Assembly (NCBI GenBank): GCA_024226105.1 | Contig: JAAELZ010000715.1 | Span: forward strand, 1 to 20,122 | Direction: 5' to 3' | DNA length: 20,122 nt | From: Pseudomonadota bacterium | Lineage (GTDB): Bacteria > Pseudomonadota > Gammaproteobacteria > Arenicellales > Poriferihabitantaceae | Shown here: piece by piece, positions 14,855 through 20,122 of the stretch | Position numbering within the stretch: the stretch's first letter is position 1 | How the letters are laid out: every line of letters starts with the position of its first letter | The notes under the pieces: generated by a model | Told to the model about the DNA's origin: nothing | The model's input: the letters and a program-made list of their open reading frames with translations, nothing else | Database searches by the model: none | Program-made: the position numbers and the translations under genes

Positions 14855-15781
14855 TTATGAATTCGAACTATGTTTGCCTGGTAATTTGCGGCGAAACGTC
14901 TCTTTGAGAATAAAAGCAGCTCCAGAAAGAATTATCAGCGCGCCGATGAGCATGCCAACAAACAGTGAATAGTCAAAATAGTAACCATCGCGAACAGGGT
15001 CATAGGTGGTACAGAAAAAGCGCACTTTATTCACCAGTTCATCGGTTAAAGACTGGTTAGGTTTCGGCTTGCCCAATACCAGATCCTTGAGCGGCTCGAT
15101 CAGCAATGGGGTGCTGAATGCCTGCCCATATACCTGACGGTAGAGTTCACCATTGGAGTCGATCACGCTGACCTGGATAATATGATCAAAACCTCTCGAA
15201 GAGGGATAATAATCGAACCCCAGGTCTTCAATAAGTGCGGGTACAATATCCGGCTTTACACTGAGCAGGTGCCAGGCCGGGTCTTCGTCAATACCTTGTT
15301 TAACCGCAAACAGGCGCATGGCCTCGGGGGTATCCATTCTGCTGTCAAAGCCAATGACTGCGATATTGAAACTGTCAATACCCAGAGCCTTCCTGGCTTT
15401 AGCTACCACTTCAGCTAAGTGCCGTGTGGTCATTGGACAAATCTCATAACAAGACGTGTACACCAGGCTAAGTACCAACGGTTTGCCTCTGAATTCTGCC
15501 AGTGAGCGGACACGATCATAGGCCTCACTGACCGCATAATCACCGAGTATATTGCCGATAGCTTCCTGGCTGGTTTTGAGTGCTGTTTTATAGTCAAATT
15601 CGGCTTGTATTGCGACACTGTCGGCTTGTTGGTCTTCGGTGTTTGAATTTTGCAGGGCGGCTGATGCAAGCATGGGGAGACATCCCAGCATAACGATCAG
15701 GAGACGAAGTATTGGCTTGCCGGCGAGGATTGAATACACGGAATCTGGGTGTTTAAAAAATGCTAAGCCGAATAAGCTCAA
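14855..15781 (-). CDS. SCO1/SenC copper chaperone for heme-copper enzyme assembly
   Basis: SCO/SenC proteins deliver copper to, or reduce, the CuA site of heme-copper enzymes. The copper motif C111-YEI-C115-P and H200 (GFDHIIQV) are present in a thioredoxin-like domain. A signal or anchor lies at about residues 22-42 and an extra C-terminal membrane helix at about 271-292. The first in-frame start is a TTG at 15781, three bases after the ctaB2 stop. A GTG at 15739 would give a neater signal peptide, and neither has a good ribosome site, so the start is uncertain. SenC genes are found beside NorS/NorY-type genes in nitrifiers, which fits the CuA subunit at 18702-19238. Confidence 0.92.
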   Translation of the reverse strand: MSLFGLAFFKHPDSVYSILAGKPILRLLIVMLGCLPMLASAALQNSNTEDQQADSVAIQAEFDYKTALKTSQEAIGNILGDYAVSEAYDRVRSLAEFRGKPLVLSLVYTSCYEICPMTTRHLAEVVAKARKALGIDSFNIAVIGFDSRMDTPEAMRLFAVKQGIDEDPAWHLLSVKPDIVPALIEDLGFDYYPSSRGFDHIIQVSVIDSNGELYRQVYGQAFSTPLLIEPLKDLVLGKPKPNQSLTDELVNKVRFFCTTYDPVRDGYYFDYSLFVGMLIGALIILSGAAFILKETFRRKLPGKHSSNS

Positions 15782-15783
15782 TT

Positions 15784-16644
15784 TCAGGTCAGGATTAACC
15801 TGTCTGCAACCGCTGCAATCAGCAATAAACTCAGTTGTATCAGTGAGGCGAAGAAACTCGTCATCGCAGCCTTTTTTGATGATGGGGCGAATATCAGTTG
15901 CACGTTTCGATAGATAAATAGGCCACCACCTGTAACAGCACCGAAAAGGTAAATCCAGCCCAGTCCGTAGAAAAAAGGCAATACAGAGACGAAAACCAAT
16001 ACCAGCGAATTTAGTAATATTGCTTGAGCTGCACGTTCATTTCCGGCGACCACCGGTAACATCGGTACTCCCGCTGCGCGATACTCTTCGGCCTTGGCAA
16101 TTGCCAGGCTCCAGAAGTGCGAAGGCGTCCAGAAAAACAGTACCAGGGCGAATAAGCCCGGTATCATGCCCATCGTAGAATCAATAGCTGATGAGCCTGC
16201 TAATACAGCAAAACTTCCGGAAGCGCCGCCGATAACGATATTCATCCAGGTGCGGCGCTTCAGCCACACGGTATAGACTACTCCGTAAAAAAATGCGCCC
16301 AGGAAGATATACACAGCGCTGCTTATATTCAGTACCAGGGCAGCAGCCGTCACAGAAATGCCTACCATCAGCAAAATCATTATGATCCAGGCCGGGCCCT
16401 TAGTAAAAGTACCGGTTACAAACGGCCGGTTCCGGGTGCGTCGCATGTGCCGATCCAGATCGACCTCATAATACTGGTTAAATGCTCCGGCCGCTGCAGC
16501 GGCGATCAACACCGATAAGCCCAGCGTGATAACCTGCCACCAGTGCAGTGCATTACCGGGCGTAATAACCATCGCCACCAATGCCGTCAGCATCATGATG
16601 ACGCCTATACGAAGCTTGAAAAGATTGATGAGTTGACTGATCAT
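15784..16644 (-). CDS. ctaB: Heme o synthase (protoheme IX farnesyltransferase), copy 2
   Basis: A second heme farnesyltransferase of 286 residues with the UbiA-family fold. The substrate motif is N56-x3-E60-x3-D64 followed by HMRRTRNRPF, with glutamate in the first acidic position. LKRRTWMNIVIGGASGSFAVLAG and FFWTPSHFWSLAIAKAEEYR follow. It is clearly different in sequence from copy 1, so it is not a recent duplication. It precedes the senC gene with two bases between stop and the first possible start, so the two probably form an operon. It follows the norS terminator and so needs its own promoter, which was not identified. Confidence 0.93.
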   Translation of the reverse strand: MISQLINLFKLRIGVIMMLTALVAMVITPGNALHWWQVITLGLSVLIAAAAAGAFNQYYEVDLDRHMRRTRNRPFVTGTFTKGPAWIIMILLMVGISVTAAALVLNISSAVYIFLGAFFYGVVYTVWLKRRTWMNIVIGGASGSFAVLAGSSAIDSTMGMIPGLFALVLFFWTPSHFWSLAIAKAEEYRAAGVPMLPVVAGNERAAQAILLNSLVLVFVSVLPFFYGLGWIYLFGAVTGGGLFIYRNVQLIFAPSSKKAAMTSFFASLIQLSLLLIAAVADRLILT

Positions 16645-16906
16645 TGATTGACACTATGCGGGGGAGCCCATTCTGGAACCGCGACCCCGGATTTACGAAC
16701 TCGATTACTCTTTATGTTTGCTCGTTACCCGATATCTCAAACTGAACCCGGTAAAAGCCGGGGGAAATCTGCTGGCTCCGACCTGGCCGGATGCAATCGA
16801 GGTTGGAAATGAACGGGGCGGCTTCAGCAGCAATCCGTTCGGGCATCATAATGAGACGATTATATTCCAGCTCTTGTACCTGTGGTAAATTACTTTTACA
16901 GGGGCT
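16645..16906. other. Non-coding stretch upstream of ctaB2
   Basis: With the terminator next to it, this is a 320-bp gap between ctaB2 and norS. No recognised gene is seen. A perfect CCCGG/CCGGG hairpin lies at 16747-16762, without a T-run. A minus-strand ORF of 45 codons (16712-16849) reads plausibly but has no clear ribosome site. No FNR-type box was found. Confidence 0.5.
16712..16849 (-). CDS. Possible 45-residue ORF, unassigned
   Basis: The frame starts with two adjacent ATG codons and ends in TAA at 16712-16714. It reads as PERIAAEAAPF, RPGRSQQISPGFYRVQFEI and GNEQT. The same frame stays open and protein-like upstream of the ATG into the terminator. That makes either a small gene or a remnant possible. 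No good ribosome binding site and no known family were seen. Confidence 0.15.
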   Translation of the reverse strand: MMPERIAAEAAPFISNLDCIRPGRSQQISPGFYRVQFEISGNEQT

Positions 16907-16942
16907 AAAAAAAGCTGGGCGGGCAAAGACTGCCCGCCCAGC
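16907..16942 (-). terminator. Strong Rho-independent terminator of the norYS-like unit
   Basis: On the minus strand GCTGGGCGGGC and GCCCGCCCAGC form a perfect 11-bp GC-rich stem (arms 16914-16924 and 16932-16942) around a 7-nt loop, followed by seven Ts. It ends the transcript 22 bp after the norS-like stop codon. Confidence 0.93.
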
Positions 16943-16964
16943 ATCGATACAGCTTAAGTTGAGC

Positions 16965-18695
16965 TTAACTCATCGGCCAGACGGACGAGAGGTAATCCCA
17001 GTTGATAAAGTAGTATACGACGAAACAAACCAGGAGCAGTATCGCCAAAGCAAACGTACCAGGTGCTTCAAAGCCACTGGAACCATGCTCCTCTACGACC
17101 GGCTTAGCGCGGGCCAACTGCTCTGGTTTCTCCACGTTGTAAACAGACGCGGCCATCGGCACACCGAAGCTTTGGAACAAGCCGGCAGATGGCTCCAGTT
17201 TCTTACCAAATACCAGCGAACCCACAGCAATGAGGATATAGGCTGCACCACCAACTGCGGCCAGTACGCCGCCTACTCCGGCTACGGCCATTAACATGTA
17301 GGCTGTGCCCGGGTAATCAAAATTGAGCAATGCACCACTGAAGGCCATGTCCCAGTGTCTACGAGATACGCCCAGGGTACCTGCGCCGAGTTGAAACAGG
17401 ATCAACAGCGTCATTCCGCCTGAGAAAATGTAGGGCTGTAACTTTGCCAGTCCCGGAAATATCATCTGACGTCGGAAAAGTACCGGAATCAGTAGATACG
17501 TCAGAGCCATCCAGGTCAGGGTGGTTCCCACCGCAACGGTGGCGTGGAAGTGCGCTGGCACGTAAATGGTATTGTGAATAATCAGGTTGATCTGTTCAGT
17601 ACCCATTACGACACCCGTGATACCGCCCAGGAAGCCAAAAATGATCAGAGACAGGAAGAATCCGGAGAAAACCGGGTTACCCCATGGCGCTTTACGTAAC
17701 CATTCGAACAGACCCTTGGTCAGGCCCTTATTCCGCTGCGCGACTTCCATCGCGCCCGGTATGGTAAGCCCGTGAATCAAGCTGGCCAGAACCGCCAGAT
17801 ACATTGCGTATGAGGTGTTGAATACTTTCCACTCCGCGCTTACGCCGACGTCTACCAGAATATGGTGCGCGCTGGCCAGTTGCAGGAACAGAATGTAGAG
17901 CAGGAAAGCAAATCGACTGACTTTCTCTGACATTGGGCGTGCGCCAAATAAAATACCTACGATCAGATACCATACCGAAACGTGAGCAGCAACGTTGATT
18001 TGCTGGGATGAGTGACCCAGTCCCCACCAGATAATACGATAGACCTCAGCGTCGATATGATTGATATAACCAATTGACCAGAGGAAAGTCGGAATCAGGA
18101 TAATTGCGCCACAGGCGATGGTGAATATTGCGATGATACACGCAGTCAACGCACCAAAAACCACCAGCGGTAGTGAACCGTCATAAGTCTGCTCTTCTTT
18201 GGCTACCACCAGGGTTCCCAAAAACACAAAGCAAGCAATCAACGCGCCCACGGCAAACAGAATTATACCCAGGTAAAAATGGGGTGCCGCCTGCATCGGT
18301 ACATAGGATGTCATCATGACACTCGATTTACCCTGAAAGACCGCAACGTTGTTGACCACCGCTCCGACGACCATCAGAATAAATCCTAACCATGCCCAAC
18401 GGGGGCCTGCCAACCGAACGCGTAACAGGGTCGAAGCAGCAAAGTAAAGGATCGCCATCTCAAAAAAGATCACCCAGAAAATCAGGGCGTTGATACCATG
18501 TCCTGTCAGTACCTGATAGAACATATCAGCAGGAAGCAGGTGTACCGTTTGCCAGCGAGTCAAAATAACACCCAGCGCCAGAACACCCGCGACCAGCAGT
18601 GCAACCACTGCCGCTACGGCGTTGACTTTCATCAGACTTTCGGCTGACTTGTCAAAATAGAAGCCCGAATCAGGGCATATGCGAAAACGTGACAT
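16965..18695 (-). CDS. norS: Heme-copper subunit I with glutamine in place of the active-site tyrosine; probable NO reductase (sNOR/NorS-like)
   Basis: The 576-residue protein has the helix and ligand pattern of heme-copper oxidases. H66 (TGHGINALIFW) is the low-spin heme ligand. H228 (WWGLGHSSQQ) with H277 and H278 (SAHHIL) are copper B ligands. H382 and H384 (VPAHFHATVAVG) are heme ligands. In oxygen reductases a tyrosine sits four residues after the helix VI histidine (HPxxY). Here that residue is Q232, so oxygen reduction by the usual mechanism is unlikely. The CuA subunit upstream, senC downstream and nirS next door match NorS/NorY-type NO reductases known from nitrifiers. GGAG lies nine bases before the ATG, and the norY stop is six bases upstream. 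The exact NO reductase class needs alignment. Confidence 0.82.
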   Translation of the reverse strand: MSRFRICPDSGFYFDKSAESLMKVNAVAAVVALLVAGVLALGVILTRWQTVHLLPADMFYQVLTGHGINALIFWVIFFEMAILYFAASTLLRVRLAGPRWAWLGFILMVVGAVVNNVAVFQGKSSVMMTSYVPMQAAPHFYLGIILFAVGALIACFVFLGTLVVAKEEQTYDGSLPLVVFGALTACIIAIFTIACGAIILIPTFLWSIGYINHIDAEVYRIIWWGLGHSSQQINVAAHVSVWYLIVGILFGARPMSEKVSRFAFLLYILFLQLASAHHILVDVGVSAEWKVFNTSYAMYLAVLASLIHGLTIPGAMEVAQRNKGLTKGLFEWLRKAPWGNPVFSGFFLSLIIFGFLGGITGVVMGTEQINLIIHNTIYVPAHFHATVAVGTTLTWMALTYLLIPVLFRRQMIFPGLAKLQPYIFSGGMTLLILFQLGAGTLGVSRRHWDMAFSGALLNFDYPGTAYMLMAVAGVGGVLAAVGGAAYILIAVGSLVFGKKLEPSAGLFQSFGVPMAASVYNVEKPEQLARAKPVVEEHGSSGFEAPGTFALAILLLVCFVVYYFINWDYLSSVWPMS

Positions 18696-18701
18696 TATTA
18701 T

Positions 18702-19238
18702 TTACTCCTTAACAATTATTTTGCCTAACATCGTGTGATGCCCGACGCCGCAGTATTCGTTGCAGACCACGCCGTAATCTCCGGCTTTGTCAGGGGTCAT
18801 GGTTAATACCATCTCGTACCCGGGAACGACCTGCAAATTGATATTCACCGGTTGTAGTGAAAAGCCGTGCTGCCAGTCCAGGGAGGACAGGTGGATTCGG
18901 TAGCTTTTATCTTTCTCAAGCTCCAGTATGGGGTACCACTGCCACAGTCTGGCCAACATATAGACGTCGCTGCCTTCCGGAGGACGAACAATGGGGATAC
19001 CAGCCTCTTCTCCGACCTGGTATTGCTGGACCATTTTATCGACTTGCGCTTTATATTTTTCCGGCGTCGTCTGGTATGCTTCGTTCGACAGATTCTGTTT
19101 TCCATAAATATGCCAGTAAGGCATCATAAAAAACATGATCAGGCACCAGATCAAAGCAATACTGATCCAGACGATCTCCTGACGCCCGACAGGCACGTTC
19201 CACCAGATCCGTTCAGCGGGGGGTTCAAATGCACTCAT
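18702..19238 (-). CDS. norY: CuA-containing subunit II (NorY-like)
   Basis: This subunit receives electrons from cytochrome c at a binuclear CuA centre and passes them to subunit I. The 178-residue protein has one membrane helix (about residues 22-42) and a periplasmic cupredoxin domain. The CuA ligands are complete: H124 (DWQHGFSL), C159, E161, C163, H167 and M170 in the order C-x-E-x-C-x3-H-x2-M. It is short for a subunit II, having a single transmembrane segment like ba3-type and NorY proteins. The ATG at 19238 is preceded by GGAGGAG at good spacing. It lies between the 52-residue membrane peptide and norS in one unit. Confidence 0.88.
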   Translation of the reverse strand: MSAFEPPAERIWWNVPVGRQEIVWISIALIWCLIMFFMMPYWHIYGKQNLSNEAYQTTPEKYKAQVDKMVQQYQVGEEAGIPIVRPPEGSDVYMLARLWQWYPILELEKDKSYRIHLSSLDWQHGFSLQPVNINLQVVPGYEMVLTMTPDKAGDYGVVCNEYCGVGHHTMLGKIIVKE

Positions 19239-19288
19239 TTGTCAATCTCCTCCAGTTAATTTAATAAGTTAAAGTTGTTTGTTGTTTG

Positions 19289-19447
19289 CTAGTAAGGAGC
19301 AATAGGAATGTTGGCTACTTCCATCACGCCCCATAAAATGTAGAAGACTGTGGGGACAGTAATACCCAGAAATAACAAAAGAAAGTGGTTGTCGAGCACT
19401 TTCTGCCAAAATGGTACCCTCTCACGGGGCTGATTCTCTTGGTTCAT
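19289..19447 (-). CDS. Small single-helix membrane protein upstream of norY, 52 residues
   Basis: The ATG at 19447 has GAGG eight bases upstream, and the frame ends in TAG at 19289-19291. The peptide has a hydrophilic start (MNQENQPRERVPFWQKVL) and one membrane helix at about residues 22-40. Its short tail is ANIPIAPY. No family was recognised with certainty. Short one-helix subunits accompany several heme-copper enzymes (for example subunit IIa of ba3 oxidase), so a structural subunit of the norYS complex is the likely role. It is the first cistron after the FNR-type box. The strong ribosome site and operon position make it a real gene. Confidence 0.8.
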   Translation of the reverse strand: MNQENQPRERVPFWQKVLDNHFLLLFLGITVPTVFYILWGVMEVANIPIAPY

Positions 19448-19557
19448 GATGGATCCTCTTATAAGTTAGTGTTGGCGTTCAGGTTGATGTTCCGGGCCGG
19501 GCCATCGGCTTGCGTTCAAGATGCGGCGTAATGCCACACTAAATCGCAAACGCCCCG

Positions 19558-19600
19558 ATGGTATCCTGCATTGATGCGGTATAACATTGACACACATCAA
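19558..19600 (-). promoter_or_regulatory. FNR/DNR-type promoter of the norYS-like unit
   Basis: TTGACACACATCAA (19587-19600) matches the FNR/DNR consensus at 9 of 10 specified bases. A weak -10-like TACCAT (19558-19563) is suitably placed for leftward transcription, giving a leader of about 105 nt before the 52-residue gene. It lies in the 230-bp gap after the nirS stop, where no other gene was seen. A CCCTG/CAGGG repeat near 19622-19649 is too loose to call a nirS terminator. Confidence 0.65.
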
Positions 19601-19677
19601 GCATGGATACTTTATCTTTCACCCTGAAATTTTGCAAGCATAAGCAGGGTTTTAACGAGCGAAAATAGTGCAAATCA

Positions 19678-20122
19678 CTAATATATATCGTGCTGTGTGT
19701 TATACAGATTAAATTTTCCTGTCGGAGTGATTAAACGCTCATCTTTTATGACGGTCTTAAGCTTTCGCGTTTTGTCATCCAGCACCACGATCGCAGATTC
19801 CTGGTTCGCTCCATTCCAGACCGAGAACCATACCTCATCACCAGCCTTGTTATATTCAGGCTGTACCACCAGTTTCGCACCTTCGCCTAAATCCGCCATT
19901 TCTGCCACAGGGACTACCTCATAACCCGCATCGGGATTGTCGATATCAAAAACCGCGATCGACTGGCTCATGCCCGGATCGGGATTGAGCGTGGTATCGA
20001 CCCAGAGATTTTTCGATTCGGGATGAGTCTTAATGAACAGGGAGCCGCCGCCCTGTCCCTTCAGCGTTCTTACCACTGACCAGGCATAAGGCTTTGAAGC
20101 ATCCGTAGAGATCAGTGAAACA
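19678..20122 (-). CDS. nirS: NirS, cytochrome cd1 nitrite reductase, C-terminal part (5' end outside window)
   Basis: NirS reduces nitrite to nitric oxide in the periplasm using c and d1 hemes. About 147 codons of the C-terminal d1-heme propeller domain are visible, and the frame is open to the window edge. The sequence VVRTLKGQGGGSLFIKTHP, NLWVDTTLNPD, ADLGEGAKLVVQPEYNKAGD and the end TPTGKFNLYNTQHDIY are hallmarks of NirS. The close match favours NirS over the related d1-biogenesis proteins NirF and NirN. No nir maturation gene is in the window. It lies upstream of the NO reductase-like unit in the same direction, so nitrite and NO reduction are linked. Confidence 0.93.
   Translation of the reverse strand, partial: VSLISTDASKPYAWSVVRTLKGQGGGSLFIKTHPESKNLWVDTTLNPDPGMSQSIAVFDIDNPDAGYEVVPVAEMADLGEGAKLVVQPEYNKAGDEVWFSVWNGANQESAIVVLDDKTRKLKTVIKDERLITPTGKFNLYNTQHDIY

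Noticed and set aside
16965..19238. Reading norS/norY as an ordinary cytochrome c oxidase
   Set aside because: The tyrosine expected four residues after the helix VI histidine is glutamine, and the gene pair is next to nirS; an oxygen reductase call is not supported.
1..20122. tRNA, rRNA, CRISPR arrays, transposases, attachment sites
   Set aside because: None was seen on reading through both strands; there are no spaced repeats or transposase-like frames.

Overview
The window reads as a nitrate-to-nitrous-oxide respiration island from a proteobacterium, most likely a gammaproteobacterium. The reasons are an Escherichia coli-like napFDAGHBC gene order, a ubiU gene, FNR-type promoter boxes and a base composition near 50% GC. 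The species cannot be told from this sequence. Almost every gene is on the minus strand, so transcription mostly runs from high to low coordinates. No tRNA, rRNA, CRISPR array or insertion sequence was seen.

Following transcription from the right edge, the first gene is the C-terminal end of nirS (cytochrome cd1 nitrite reductase, 19678-20122, cut by the window edge). Next comes an FNR/DNR box (19587-19600) and a three-gene unit: a 52-residue membrane peptide, a CuA subunit (norY-like) and a heme-copper subunit I (norS-like) whose active-site tyrosine position is glutamine. The unit ends in a strong terminator (16907-16942). Then follow a heme o synthase (ctaB2), a SCO/SenC copper protein, an unusual fusion of cytochrome b, two 4Fe-4S clusters and an MvhD domain, and a membrane-anchored 170-residue protein. 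Two small plus-strand genes (a DUF420/CtaM-like protein and a 76-residue membrane protein) lie at 11987-12660, facing a minus-strand exported protein (11283-11777) across a region holding palindromes.

The middle block (8797-11114) holds a second heme o synthase (ctaB1) overlapping a second, very divergent heme-copper subunit I. That protein lacks the tyrosine and the His-His copper pair. A bacteriohemerythrin with its own terminator follows. The left block is the complete periplasmic nitrate reductase operon napFDAGHBC (1448-7918), driven by an FNR box at 7991-8004. It is followed by a small unassigned ORF and a bidirectional terminator. At the left edge lies the start of ubiU (oxygen-independent ubiquinone hydroxylation) with a third FNR box and a long, structured leader.

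Working model: Nap reduces nitrate to nitrite, NirS reduces nitrite to NO, and the norS/norY pair reduces NO to N2O. CtaB, SCO and DUF420 proteins assemble the heme-copper enzymes. NapC/NapGH, and perhaps the cytochrome b fusion, carry electrons. UbiU keeps ubiquinone available without oxygen. The most novel elements are the cytochrome b-ferredoxin-MvhD fusion with its 170-residue partner and the second, copper-ligand-poor heme-copper protein.
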